From Deltaproteobacteria bacterium (GTDB lineage: Bacteria > Myxococcota_A > UBA9160 > UBA6930): 64,000 nucleotides of DNA. The stretch covers positions 1-64,000 of the forward strand of contig JAPPPQ010000013.1 of NCBI GenBank assembly GCA_028817435.1. The letters are read 5' to 3'. Shown here one piece after another: positions 34,981-43,982 of this stretch (positions within the stretch are counted from its first letter, which is position 1; every line of letters begins with the position of its first letter). The translations under genes were made by a program, and so were the position numbers. The notes under the pieces were generated by a model that saw only the letters and a program-made list of their open reading frames with translations, made no database searches and had not been told where the DNA came from.

Positions 34981-36251
34981 GATTCCCGGAACAGCCGCAA
35001 AAAGGCGTAGCTCCACACGCCCAGCGCGCACAACCCGATGTGCCCAAAGCTCGCCAGCGCACTGGAAGCGGCGCTTCCCACCAGGCCCCGGGCAGTCAGC
35101 CCCATCAACAGGGTGGCCGGAAGCAGCACGGCCAGCCCGGCGCGGGAAATGCGCGCGGGCCGCAGCAAATCTGCCCAGCACCACAGCAGCAGCCCGTAAA
35201 AGGCGATGAAGTGCGGCTTGGAAGACACCGGCCCGATCAGCACAAAAGCGCCGTAGCCCAGCAGCGCCAATGGAAAAGGCGCGGGCCTGCGCAGCAAGCA
35301 GAGCAGCAACAGCGCCGCGCCAAAGGCCGCGCACCAGAACAGGAAAGCGCCCGCACCCGTGGCAAAGGGCAGCCAGCGCAGCGCAATGCGCGTCAGCGAC
35401 TGGTTCAGGTAGCCGCTTTGCATCGCCGCCCACCAGGCGGAATCTTCGGCCTCTGCGCGCGCTTCGCCCCCGTGGCGCTGGCCGCCGGGGGTGGCGAAGT
35501 TGAAGCGCAAAAAATCGCCGAGGTGCCCCCGCCCGCCCGGAGGCAACAGCAAAAAGCGCTCGATTTCGCCGCCGGGTTCGCTCACCCGCTTCGGCATTGA
35601 GAAGGCGGCCCCCGGCGCAGCGCGGAACTCGGGGCGCAACAAATCCGGCGCGAGCAACAGCGCGGCCAGCGCGGCGGCGAAAATTCCCGCCGCCCGCCAG
35701 CGCCCCCGGAACAGCGGCAGCAACACCAGAAAAGCGGGATTCGCCTTCAGCCCCGCCGCCAGCGCCCAGCACCCCGCGCCCCAGAGCTCGCGCCCGCGAG
35801 TCCAGAGCGCGGCCCCCGCCAGCACCGCGCAAAACACCAGCCCGTCCATTTGCTGATTGTCGAACACCGCCTGGGCGAAGCGCAGACTGCCGATAAGGGC
35901 CGCGGCGATGATCAGCGCCCGGCGCGGAGTCTGCGGCGGCAGCACTTCGCGGTGCAAAAGCCGCACGCCGAGCCACAGCGCCGCGCAGCTCAGCAGATAA
36001 AAGGCAATGCGGCCCGCCGCCTGCGGAAGCAGCGCCAGCGGCGCCAGCAACATGGCCAGCGGCGGCGGATAGGTAAAGGCGTTGTCCTCGGAGACATAGA
36101 GCGCCGCGCCCTGCAGCCAGCGCCGCGCCGCCGCCAGAAGCACCTCGAAATCCGCATCGTCAAAGAGCAGCCGCGACAAATTGAACGCAAACCAGAGCGC
36201 GGCGCAGAGCCACAGCGCCAGGCGCGGCCCCCGCGCGGTGAAAAAACTCAC
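34932..36251 (-). CDS. GT87-family polyprenyl-phosphate-mannose-type glycosyltransferase
   Basis: This 439-residue integral membrane protein has the DUF2029/GT87 pattern: DDADFEVLLAAARRWLQG with acidic residues after the first helix, FTYPPPLAMLLAPLALLP and GLKANPAFLVLLPL. GT87 enzymes move mannose or related sugars from a polyprenyl phosphate donor in the periplasm. The GTG at 36251 overlaps the stop of the GT2-GtrA gene as GTGA. The GT2 protein could make the lipid-linked donor that this enzyme uses; that is inference. Confidence 0.82.
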   Translation of the reverse strand: MSFFTARGPRLALWLCAALWFAFNLSRLLFDDADFEVLLAAARRWLQGAALYVSEDNAFTYPPPLAMLLAPLALLPQAAGRIAFYLLSCAALWLGVRLLHREVLPPQTPRRALIIAAALIGSLRFAQAVFDNQQMDGLVFCAVLAGAALWTRGRELWGAGCWALAAGLKANPAFLVLLPLFRGRWRAAGIFAAALAALLLAPDLLRPEFRAAPGAAFSMPKRVSEPGGEIERFLLLPPGGRGHLGDFLRFNFATPGGQRHGGEARAEAEDSAWWAAMQSGYLNQSLTRIALRWLPFATGAGAFLFWCAAFGAALLLLCLLRRPAPFPLALLGYGAFVLIGPVSSKPHFIAFYGLLLWCWADLLRPARISRAGLAVLLPATLLMGLTARGLVGSAASSALASFGHIGLCALGVWSYAFLRLFRESQRRVQFLAMRRGLAS

Positions 36252-37354
36252 CGCGCCACTTTCCAGGTGTAAAAGGAAGAGATGGAGTAATTCCAGACAG
36301 CGCCCACGGCAATGCCGGCGGGCACCGCCAACAGCGAAGACAAACCCGCTTTGTCGTGCAGAAAAGTGGCGAGGGCAATGTTGGCAATGGCGCCGATGCT
36401 GCAGGCCAGCGAAAAAGAGAGCCAGCCCCGCAACAGCGCCCAGCCGCGCAGGCGCGATTCGCCGAAGGTGATGCGGTTGTTCACCAGAAAGTTGAAGCTC
36501 AGGGCGACTCCCACCGCGGCGGTCTGCGCGTGCACAAACGCTGCGCCGAGAAAAATCCGCGCAGCGGCGAAGACCGCCGCGTGCACCGCCACGCCCAGGC
36601 CGCCCACCAGCGAAAAGGCCAGAAAGCGCAGCGGCAAAATGCCGCCCATGCGCTTGTCGAGCAGCAGCAGCAACCCCTCCCACAGCACCTGCCCCGAGAG
36701 CTTGCTCTGCCCGCTGTGCCGGGTGCGAAAGCGGTAGGGCAGCTCCCGCAGCGCAACATTGCGGCGCAGCGAACTCGCAATGTCGAGCAGAATTTTGAAG
36801 CCGATGCCGCTCAGGCGGCGCGCCGCTTCGTCAAAGGTCTCGCGCCGCAATGCGAAAAAGCCGCTCATGGGATCGCTGAGCGCGGCCCCCGGCAACAACA
36901 GTTGCGTGGCGCGGCTCGCCAGCCGGCTCAGGCGGCGGCGCGAATCGCTCCAATTGCCGACGCCGCCGCCCTCCATGTAGCGGCTCGCCACCACCAGCTC
37001 CGCCTCGCCGGAATTGAGCGCGTGGAACATGCGCGGCAACAGCGATTCGTCGTGCTGCAGATCTGCATCCATTACCGCCACAAAGGGAGCGGCCGAGGCC
37101 AGCACCCCTTCCACCACCGCGCTCGACAATCCGCGCCGCCCAATGCGGTGAATCATGCGCACGCGCCCATCCCGCCGGGCCAGTTCCCGCAACACCTCCC
37201 GCGTGCCGTCCTGCGAATCATCGTCCACAAAAATCACTTCCCACGGCACGCCGCCGAGCACCTGCGCCAGCCGCGCCACCAGCTCCGCCACATTCCCGGA
37301 TTCGTTCAGCGTCGGCACCACCACCGAGAAGCGCGCCGCCTGCAGAGCATCCAT
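36248..37354 (-). CDS. GT2 polyprenol-phosphate glycosyltransferase fused to GtrA domain
   Basis: Residues 8-230 are a DPM1-like GT2 domain (FSVVVPTLNESGNV, VIFVDDDSQDGT, VMDADLQHDE with the catalytic Asp residues, DPMSGFFALRRE). Residues 240-368 are four membrane segments of a GtrA-like domain (VGGLGVAVHA, FNFLVNNRITFGES). Such proteins load a sugar on undecaprenyl phosphate and may flip it. The start is ATG 37354. tRNA-Lys lies just upstream. Confidence 0.9.
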   Translation of the reverse strand: MDALQAARFSVVVPTLNESGNVAELVARLAQVLGGVPWEVIFVDDDSQDGTREVLRELARRDGRVRMIHRIGRRGLSSAVVEGVLASAAPFVAVMDADLQHDESLLPRMFHALNSGEAELVVASRYMEGGGVGNWSDSRRRLSRLASRATQLLLPGAALSDPMSGFFALRRETFDEAARRLSGIGFKILLDIASSLRRNVALRELPYRFRTRHSGQSKLSGQVLWEGLLLLLDKRMGGILPLRFLAFSLVGGLGVAVHAAVFAAARIFLGAAFVHAQTAAVGVALSFNFLVNNRITFGESRLRGWALLRGWLSFSLACSIGAIANIALATFLHDKAGLSSLLAVPAGIAVGAVWNYSISSFYTWKVAR

Positions 37355-37403
37355 TCCGGCTTCTGCCCTCCCAATCCACCGCGCCTGTCCGCACCGGAGT
37401 GCG

Positions 37404-37479
37404 TGGTGAGCGCGCCAGGGCTCGAACCTGGGACCGGCGGATTAAGAGTCCGCTGCTCTACCAACTGAGCTACGCGCCC
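37404..37479 (-). tRNA. tRNA-Lys (CTT)
   Basis: Acceptor GGGCGCG/CGCGCTC with one G-T pair, D arm GCTC...GAGC, anticodon stem GCGGA/TCCGC with loop CTCTTAA (anticodon CTT), T arm GGTTCGAGCCC. CCA is encoded (37406-37404). Confidence 0.97.
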
Positions 37480-37488
37480 GCACGGCGA

Positions 37489-37494
37489 AAACTA
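37489..37494 (-). promoter_or_regulatory. -10 box of tRNA-Lys
   Basis: TAGTTT on the minus strand ends nine bases before the tRNA 5' end, without a clear -35. The same hexamer precedes the moaD-moaE gene. Confidence 0.45.
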
Positions 37495-37539
37495 AACCCT
37501 GCCGCTGCAAACTGCAAGCCCTGCCATGCGGCGGCGGAA

Positions 37540-40500
37540 TTATCCGCCGGTGGGCGGACCGTAACCGCCGCCGCCGGGAGTCTCGATGCGCAGGCGGTCG
37601 CCCGGGGCCAGGGCAATGCGCGCGCGGGCGGCAAGCGCAGTGGCGCTGCCGTCTGCGCGCAACAGCGTGTTGCGACCCACCGCGCCGGGGCCGCCGCCAG
37701 CCAGCCCCCAGGGCGCAACCGCGCGGCGCTCGCTCAGCAGCGACGCCTCCACCGCTTCGGTGAATTCCAGTTCGCGCAGCAACCCGTCGCCGCCGCAAAA
37801 GCGCCCCGCGCCGCCGGAACCCCGGCGCAGCGCAAAGCGGCGGACAATCACCGGCGCGCGCGCTTCGAGAATCTCGGGATCGGTGATGCGCGTGTTGGTC
37901 ATGTGCGTGTGGACGCCGGAAGCGCCGGCGAAGCCCGGCCCGGCCCCCGCGCCGCCGCCGATGGTCTCGTAATAGCCGAAGCGCGCGTTGCCGAAGGCCA
38001 GATTGTTCATGGTGCCCTGGCTCGCCGCCGCGCGGCCCATGGCGCCCAGCAGCACATCCACAATGCGCTGCGAGGTTTCGACATTGCCGCCCACCACCGC
38101 CGCCCCCGGCGGCGGATCGAGCAGCGAGCCGGGCGGCACGCAGATTTCAACCGGCAACAGGCAGCCGCCGTTCAGCGGAATGCGCTCGGCCACCAGACAG
38201 CGCAGCACATAGATCACCGCGCTCTCCACCACCGCCCGGGGCGCATTGAGATTGGAAGCGCGCAGGGCAGCCTGCGATTCCGCGGCGGGCGAATCCGGCG
38301 CGGCGATTTGCGCGGCGGCGCTGCCGCTGAAATCGAGGCGCAGGCGGCCGCCCTGCACGCGCAACTGCACGCGCAGCGCAGCGCCGTCGTCCAGGCGGTC
38401 CTCGAATGCGCGCTCTCCGTCGCCGAGCTTTGCGATTTCGCGGGATACCTTGGCCCCCGCCGCCTGCTGCAGTTGGCCCATGGTGATGCGCACCGCAGCG
38501 AGGCCCTGCTCCGCCACCATTTCGCGCAACAGCGCTTCGCCGCAGCGGTTGGCGGCGACCATCGCCTCGAGGTCTGCCAGGTTGTCCTCGGGATTGCGCG
38601 CGGGCCAGCGCGCGCTCTGCAGCGCCTCGCGCACGCGCGCTTCGTGAAACACGCCATCGCGCAACAGCGGAAAGGCGCGCAGCACCACGCCCTCTTCTTC
38701 CAGCGTGCGCGAGTGCGCGGGCATGGAGCCCGGCGAAATGCCGCCGATATCCGCCTGGTGCCCGCGGCTCGCCACAAAGAAGTGCAGCGCGCCAGCCACA
38801 AACACCGGCGAAACCAGCGTGACATCCGGCAGGTGCGAGCCGCCTTCGGCGGGATCGTTGGTGACGATGGCATCGCCCGCCCGCAGGTCGGGAATCGCGC
38901 GCCGCACCGCCCGCACCGTCGCGCCCATGGCCCCGAGGTGCACGGGAATGTGCGGCGCGTTCGCCACCAGCCCGCCGCCGCTGTCGAACACCGCGCAGGA
39001 ATAATCGAGGCGCTCCTTGATGTTGGTGGAAACGGCCGTGTTGCGCAGCACCGCGCCCATTTGCTCGGCGATGGACATGAAGCGGTTGCCGAAGACTTCG
39101 AGCCGCACCGGATCTGCCTCGCGCAGCGCCCCGTCCGATTGCGCGGCGCGCGAATCCGCTTGCGGCGTTTGCGGCGCTGGCGAATCTTCCCGGCGCGTTG
39201 CGGCTTGGCCGGTTGCGGCCTCATCGGTCAACACGAGCAACCCGCCCGCGCGCTGCTCGGCGCAAAAGCCCGGATCGAGCAGCACCGTGCCCGCGCCTTC
39301 GAGCAACAGCGCGGGGCCGGAGATGATGTCGCCATCTGCCAGCGCTTCGCGCGCGTAGATCGGCGCGGACAAGCGGCCTGCGCCGGGAAACCACACCGAA
39401 TCCCGGCCCAGCGGCCGGGGCGCTTCCGCCCGCCGCGCTGCGCTTTCCGCTTGCGGCGGCGCGCGCATGGCCGCAGCGGCAAAGTCCGCCTCGGCGGCGC
39501 GGGCGCGGATGCGCGCGTTCACCACCTCGACGGCGCGCTGCGGGCGCACATAGCCAAAGCGCGCGCGGTGCGCTTCGGCAAAGGCGGAGAGCCAGTCGCC
39601 GCCAGCGGGCGCGGCTACGGCGAGCGCGGTCTCTGCGCCCCGGTAACGCAGATCGAGAAAGCGCTCCACGCGCGGCGGCGCGCCGCCCTCTGCCGCCAGC
39701 GCGGCGCGCGCTTCGGCTTCGAGTTCCGCCAGCGCGGCCAGGCAAGATTGCGGCGCGCGCCCGCCGGATTCCAGCGCCACGCGCCCCACATCGCGCTGCC
39801 GCTCCCAGGCCAGTTCGGCCACGCCAATGCCGTAGGCGGAGAGCAATCCCGCCAATGGATGCAACAACACGCTGCGAATGCCGAGGCGCCGCGCCACGGC
39901 GCAGACATGCTGCCCGGCAGCGCCGCCAAAACCCACCAGCGCAAAGCCGCGCGGATCCACGCCGCGCCCCACCGAAATTTCGCGGATGGCCTGCGCCATG
40001 TTCGCGTTGGCAATCTCGATGAAGCCCGCGGCAATTTCGTCCGGGCTGCGCGGCAACTTTGCCGCGCGCAACGCTGCGGCGAGCGCTTCGATGGCCCGCG
40101 ACACCGGCGCGCGCTGCAGAGGAATGGGAAAGCGCTCCGCCCGCAACCGCCCCAGAAAAAAGTTGACATCGGTGAGCGCCAGCTCGCGCGCAGAATCGCG
40201 CCCGTAGCAGAGCGGCCCCGGGTCTGCGCCCGCGCTCTCCGGGCCCACGGTGAGCCGGAAGCCGTCGAAGCGGCACAGCGAGCCGCCCCCCGACGCCACG
40301 CTGTGAATGTGCAGCATGGGGGCGCGCACCCGGACTCCCGCCAGCGCCGTCTCGAAGGAGCGATCCGTTTCGCCGTCCACCACCAGCGAAACATCGGTGG
40401 AGGTGCCGCCCATATCGAAGCCGATGGCGCGGGCGCAGCCGGCCTCTGCCGCTACGCGGGCCGCGCCAATGGCGCCGCCGGCCGGCCCCGAAAGCAGCGC

Positions 40501-41250
40501 CGCCGGTCCGCGAAAATGCGCGGCGTCGGTGAGTCCACCGGAGGACTGCATGAAGCGCAGCCGCGCCCCCGGCAGCGCCGCTTCGAGCCGCCGCACATGG
40601 GCGCGCAGCAGCGGCGTGAGATAGGCGTCGGCCAGGGTGGTCTCGGCCCGGGCCAACAGGCCGATTTCCCGGGCGGTATTTGCCGAAGTGGCGATGTAAG
40701 TAAAGCCCGCCTCCCGGGCCAGCGCGGCGACGCGCTCTTCCCAAACGGGATTGAGATAAGCGTGCGCGCCCGCCACAGCCAGCGATTGCAGCCCGGCGTC
40801 GCGCGCCCGGCGCAGCGCCTCCCGCGCCGCCGCTTCGTCAAAGGGCTCGAGCGCAACGCCGGCGGCATTCATGCGCCCCGGCAACTCCAGCGACAGCGCG
40901 TGCAGCGGCGCGGGCTTTTCGATGGCCAGCGCAAAGAGTTCGGGCCGCTGTTGCGTGCCGATACGAACCAGATCGCCGAGGCCGCAGTTGGTAACGAAGG
41001 CGCAAGCTGCGCCGCGCCGCTCCAGCAGCGCGTTGGTGGCGAGGGTGGTGCCGAGCTTTACCGTGCAGGGCGGCAGCGCTTCGCCGGGCCGCCAGCCCGC
41101 CGCCTCGCGGAGCAATTCCCGAATGCCCTGCAGCGGCGCCTCTTCGCTCGAGAGCAACTTGCGGGTGTGCAGCGCTCCATCGGGCGCGCGGGCGATGCAA
41201 TCGGTGAAGGTGCCCCCGCGATCCACCCAGAAAGACCAGCCGCCCCTCAC
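37540..41250 (-). CDS. 5-oxoprolinase / hydantoinase, fused HyuA-HyuB type
   Basis: This 1236-residue protein joins an N-terminal HyuA half ([24 protein letters not shown], both ATP-binding ASKHA motifs) to a C-terminal HyuB half that begins near residue 680 ([39 protein letters not shown] at the end). Fused forms are typical of 5-oxoprolinase, which opens 5-oxoproline to glutamate with ATP; other cyclic amides are possible. An Ala/Gln-rich linker separates the halves. I use GTG 41250, which overlaps the stop of an 11-codon upstream frame as GTGA. A TTG at 41265 would add five residues. Confidence 0.9.
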   Translation of the reverse strand: MRGGWSFWVDRGGTFTDCIARAPDGALHTRKLLSSEEAPLQGIRELLREAAGWRPGEALPPCTVKLGTTLATNALLERRGAACAFVTNCGLGDLVRIGTQQRPELFALAIEKPAPLHALSLELPGRMNAAGVALEPFDEAAAREALRRARDAGLQSLAVAGAHAYLNPVWEERVAALAREAGFTYIATSANTAREIGLLARAETTLADAYLTPLLRAHVRRLEAALPGARLRFMQSSGGLTDAAHFRGPAALLSGPAGGAIGAARVAAEAGCARAIGFDMGGTSTDVSLVVDGETDRSFETALAGVRVRAPMLHIHSVASGGGSLCRFDGFRLTVGPESAGADPGPLCYGRDSARELALTDVNFFLGRLRAERFPIPLQRAPVSRAIEALAAALRAAKLPRSPDEIAAGFIEIANANMAQAIREISVGRGVDPRGFALVGFGGAAGQHVCAVARRLGIRSVLLHPLAGLLSAYGIGVAELAWERQRDVGRVALESGGRAPQSCLAALAELEAEARAALAAEGGAPPRVERFLDLRYRGAETALAVAAPAGGDWLSAFAEAHRARFGYVRPQRAVEVVNARIRARAAEADFAAAAMRAPPQAESAARRAEAPRPLGRDSVWFPGAGRLSAPIYAREALADGDIISGPALLLEGAGTVLLDPGFCAEQRAGGLLVLTDEAATGQAATRREDSPAPQTPQADSRAAQSDGALREADPVRLEVFGNRFMSIAEQMGAVLRNTAVSTNIKERLDYSCAVFDSGGGLVANAPHIPVHLGAMGATVRAVRRAIPDLRAGDAIVTNDPAEGGSHLPDVTLVSPVFVAGALHFFVASRGHQADIGGISPGSMPAHSRTLEEEGVVLRAFPLLRDGVFHEARVREALQSARWPARNPEDNLADLEAMVAANRCGEALLREMVAEQGLAAVRITMGQLQQAAGAKVSREIAKLGDGERAFEDRLDDGAALRVQLRVQGGRLRLDFSGSAAAQIAAPDSPAAESQAALRASNLNAPRAVVESAVIYVLRCLVAERIPLNGGCLLPVEICVPPGSLLDPPPGAAVVGGNVETSQRIVDVLLGAMGRAAASQGTMNNLAFGNARFGYYETIGGGAGAGPGFAGASGVHTHMTNTRITDPEILEARAPVIVRRFALRRGSGGAGRFCGGDGLLRELEFTEAVEASLLSERRAVAPWGLAGGGPGAVGRNTLLRADGSATALAARARIALAPGDRLRIETPGGGGYGPPTGG

Positions 41251-41282
41251 CCGCCGCCCCCGCAAAAGCCAGGCCCATCCAT
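41247..41282 (-). CDS. 11-codon leader peptide overlapping the oxoprolinase start
   Basis: An ATG at 41282 opens [11 protein letters not shown] and stops at 41249-41247, the TGA overlapping the GTG start of the oxoprolinase gene as GTGA. A TATGCT -10 box (41294-41289) lies six bases before this ATG, so the mRNA would be leaderless and the short frame would be translated first. The arrangement suggests that the big gene is reached by translational coupling. The poly-Gly end may slow ribosomes. Coding is inferred from layout only. Confidence 0.4.
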   Translation of the reverse strand: MDGPGFCGGGG

Positions 41283-41288
41283 GGCGGG

Positions 41289-41294
41289 AGCATA
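41289..41294 (-). promoter_or_regulatory. -10 box of the oxoprolinase transcript
   Basis: TATGCT on the minus strand, six bases before the ATG of the leader peptide at 41282. No -35 is seen. Confidence 0.45.
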
Positions 41295-41304
41295 ACAGCG
41301 GCCC

Positions 41305-42933
41305 TCAGCCGCGCCGCCGAAGCAGCCCGGCGATTTGCAACAACGCGCGGGTCAACAAGGCGCGCGTCGGCGCATCACCAAAGCCCGCGAAGAGCGGCAG
41401 CGCCACAGCGAACCAGACCGCGCTTACCAGGCCGGTCTCGGCCAGCGCCAGCAGCCAAATTGGCGCGGCGGATGGCGCGGAGCCGGCGGCGAAATTGGCC
41501 AGCGCGGTTTGCAGCCAGGGCGCGCACTGGCCGTGCAGCCAGGCGGCGAACAGCGCGGCGGTGGCGGATACGACGGCGCTGCGGGCGAAGCCAAAACCGA
41601 GAGGCAGCAGCCGCGGCGCGCCGTGCAGACGGCGCGCCAGCGCCGCGCTGAACAGGGCGTTTGCGCTGATGGCAATGGCACCCGCCCCGGCCAATCCGTT
41701 GACGCCGGCGCTGCGGGAAAGCGCGGCATAGAGCGGGATGGCGAGCAGCGCCACGGCGCTTCCCAGCAGCATGGGCCGCCAGGTATCGCCGCGCGCGTAA
41801 AAGGGGCGCACGGCGACGGTCTGCAGCGCCCAGCCGGGAATCGCCAGCGCAAAAATCTGCAAAGCGGCGGCGACCGGGGCCGCATCTTGCAAACTGAAAG
41901 CGCCGCGCACATAGACCAGCCGCACCAGCGGCTCTGCTGCGCACCACAACCACGAGCCGGCCAGCACCCCCAGCGAGAGCACCACCTGCATGGTGCGCTG
42001 CACCAGCGCGGCGAGCTCTGCGCTGCGCCCCTGTTCGTGCAAACGCGAGAGCGCGGGCAGCGCGGCTGTGCCCACGGCCTGCCCCACCAATCCCACAGGC
42101 GCCTGCATGAGGCGGCGCGCGAAGATCAGCGTGGCAATGGCGCCGGTTTCCAGAGCGCCGCCGAACCAGCGGTCGAACCACTCGTCCACCGTCAACAGGG
42201 TCACGCCGGCCAGCAGCGGCAGCGCCAGCGCGGCGAAGCGCAAAAAGCCGGGGTCGCGCGGCGCAAAGCGCAAGCGCCGCAGGCGGATTGCGAAGCGCCA
42301 CCGCGCCTCCCAGAGCGCCGCGCCCAGCGGCCCCAGCGCCGCGCCCACCAGCGCGCCCCAGGCAAAGCCCGCAACGCCCAGCGCCTCGGCTCCCAGCAGG
42401 CCGAAGGCGATGATGCACAGGTTGTAGATCAGCGGCGCAGCGGCCTGGGCGGCGAAGCGGCCGTGCGCCATCAAGCGCGCGCGCAGCAGCCCGCCCGCCA
42501 CGAAGAAAATTTGCGCAGGCAAAACGATGCGCGTGAGCCGCACCGTCAGCGCCTGCTGCTCGGGCGGAAAGCTGCCGAACTGCAGCGCGATCAACGGCTC
42601 GGCGAACACAAACAACAGCACCGCGGCCAAAGCCGCCAGCGCCGTCAGCGTGCCGAGCACGGTGTGAAAAAATGCGCGGGCGGAGGCTTCGCCATCGCGC
42701 TCCAGCGCGCGGCGGTAGAGGGGAATGAAGGCCACCGAAAGCGCCGCCGTGGCCAGGATGTGGTTCAGCAGGTCGGGAAGCTGAAAGGCGGCGTTGTAGG
42801 CGTCCGCCTGCGGGCCGCGCCCCACCTGCGCGGCGAGGGCAATCTCGCGCAACAGGCCCAGCGCCCGCGACAGCAGCTGGCTGCCGCCGAGCAGCAGTGC
42901 GGCAAAACCAATGCGCCGTGCGGCTTCCGAAAT
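41305..42933 (-). CDS. murJ: Lipid II flippase MurJ
   Basis: MurJ flips lipid II for peptidoglycan synthesis. The sequence shows the MVF family plan of 14 membrane segments, with LLGGSQLLSRALGLLREIAL and ADAYNAAFQLPDLLNHIL at the N-terminus and FARRLMQAPVGLVGQAVGTA mid-protein. There is no ATG, GTG or TTG at the right place; the next in-frame one lies deep inside the divergent glycosyltransferase gene. An ATT at 42933 lies five bases after AAGGGGG, and a TACGCT -10 box at 42959 would start the mRNA just upstream. ATT is therefore the best start, giving 542 residues. Confidence 0.88.
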   Translation of the reverse strand: MSEAARRIGFAALLLGGSQLLSRALGLLREIALAAQVGRGPQADAYNAAFQLPDLLNHILATAALSVAFIPLYRRALERDGEASARAFFHTVLGTLTALAALAAVLLFVFAEPLIALQFGSFPPEQQALTVRLTRIVLPAQIFFVAGGLLRARLMAHGRFAAQAAAPLIYNLCIIAFGLLGAEALGVAGFAWGALVGAALGPLGAALWEARWRFAIRLRRLRFAPRDPGFLRFAALALPLLAGVTLLTVDEWFDRWFGGALETGAIATLIFARRLMQAPVGLVGQAVGTAALPALSRLHEQGRSAELAALVQRTMQVVLSLGVLAGSWLWCAAEPLVRLVYVRGAFSLQDAAPVAAALQIFALAIPGWALQTVAVRPFYARGDTWRPMLLGSAVALLAIPLYAALSRSAGVNGLAGAGAIAISANALFSAALARRLHGAPRLLPLGFGFARSAVVSATAALFAAWLHGQCAPWLQTALANFAAGSAPSAAPIWLLALAETGLVSAVWFAVALPLFAGFGDAPTRALLTRALLQIAGLLRRRG

Positions 42934-42953
42934 CTCCGCCCCCTTGTCCCGCC

Positions 42954-42959
42954 AGCGTA
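42954..42959 (-). promoter_or_regulatory. -10 box of murJ
   Basis: TACGCT on the minus strand, 20 bases before the proposed ATT start. The predicted short leader holds AAGGGGG. The identical hexamer precedes abgT on the plus strand at 43970. Confidence 0.4.
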
Positions 42960-42986
42960 GCGGCCCGCGCCGGGAGGGGAAATTGC

Positions 42987-42992
42987 TAGCTT
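42987..42992 (+). promoter_or_regulatory. -10 box of the GT4 gene (leaderless layout)
   Basis: TAGCTT lies seven bases before the ATG at 43000, so the mRNA would start at the start codon. No ribosome site is seen in that gap. Confidence 0.45.
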
Positions 42993-42999
42993 CGCGGCC

Positions 43000-43953
43000 A
43001 TGAAAATCGCCTTCGTGTGCGGCGGCGTGGTCGCCTACCCGCCGCTCGGCTATGGCGGAATTGAATTGGGCGTGTGGAACTACCAGCGCGTGCTGCAAAA
43101 GCTCGGGCACGAAGTGCAGGTGGTCAATGTCATGAAGGGGCCGATGCCATGGCGCAGGCTGCAGATCGTCCGGCAATTGAACGCCGGTGCGCCCGATTGG
43201 GTGCACATCAAGGTCTCCAAATTCTTCAAGCTGACGCGCTGGCTGCGCTGTCCGCAGGTGGTGCTTCAGGACCAATCCCCCGATGCATTCTTCGCAGATT
43301 ACGCGCAGATTCACCGCGCGCTGCGCGAGAAGGCGCAGATTATCTGCCTGTCTCCGCGCATTCGCGACAACTACCTGCGCGCGGGGGCGGATGCCGCGCG
43401 GCTTCATGTGATTCCAAACGGACTGCCGGTGGCGGAATACCACTGGGCGGCAGAGCCGAAGTTTCCGGAGCGCTCCATCTGCCTGGCCGTGGTGAACCGC
43501 AGAAAGCGGCAGCACCTGCTCTGCGGCCTGCCCGGCCTGGACTTCGCCGGCCCCATTGAGGATGGCGCGGGCTTCCAGCGCGATCACTGGCTCGGCGAGT
43601 GGTCCAAAGAGACCATCCGCCGGCACCTGACAAACTATGCAAACTTGGTGCTGCTGAGTGAATCCGAGGGCCACGCGAACGCCTGCCTGGAAGCGCTGGC
43701 CTGCGGACTCGGCCTGGTGGTCTCCGAGGCCGGCGCGCAAAATCTCAATACCTCCCTGCCCTTCATTGAGGTGATTCCCGAAGAGCGCATTCCGGACCGG
43801 GATTTCACCGCCGCCGCCATCGCCAGAAACCGCCGCATTGCCCGCAGCATGCGCGCCGAAATCCGCAGCTATGCCGCGCGCAATTTCGAAATTGAGGAGC
43901 TCGTGAAACGCCGCTATCTGCCGCTGCTTCAGGCGCTCGCCGGGAAGCGCTGA
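43000..43953 (+). CDS. GT4-like glycosyltransferase
   Basis: This 317-residue protein has a GT-B plan: N-terminal KIAFVCGGVVAYPPLGYGGIE nucleotide-fold start, a middle ARLHVIPNGLPVAEY segment, and the C-terminal donor-site pattern LLSESEGHANACLEALACGLGLVVSEAG (E-x7-E). GT4 enzymes use nucleotide-sugars to build surface polysaccharide. The acceptor is unknown. It lies beside murJ (divergent) and near the membrane glycosyltransferases, so an envelope role is likely. It appears to be leaderless. Confidence 0.85.
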   Translation: MKIAFVCGGVVAYPPLGYGGIELGVWNYQRVLQKLGHEVQVVNVMKGPMPWRRLQIVRQLNAGAPDWVHIKVSKFFKLTRWLRCPQVVLQDQSPDAFFADYAQIHRALREKAQIICLSPRIRDNYLRAGADAARLHVIPNGLPVAEYHWAAEPKFPERSICLAVVNRRKRQHLLCGLPGLDFAGPIEDGAGFQRDHWLGEWSKETIRRHLTNYANLVLLSESEGHANACLEALACGLGLVVSEAGAQNLNTSLPFIEVIPEERIPDRDFTAAAIARNRRIARSMRAEIRSYAARNFEIEELVKRRYLPLLQALAGKR

Positions 43954-43969
43954 ATCCGCCCCGGGGTGC

Positions 43970-43975
43970 TACGCT
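43970..43975 (+). promoter_or_regulatory. -10 box of the abgT-cstA-GH20 operon
   Basis: TACGCT lies seven bases before the GTG at 43983, again a leaderless layout. Confidence 0.45.
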
Positions 43976-43982
43976 GGCCGCC

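Noticed and set aside
42934-43740. MurJ start at the far upstream in-frame codon near 43740
   Set aside because: It would run antisense through the GT4 gene and add about 270 unrelated residues.
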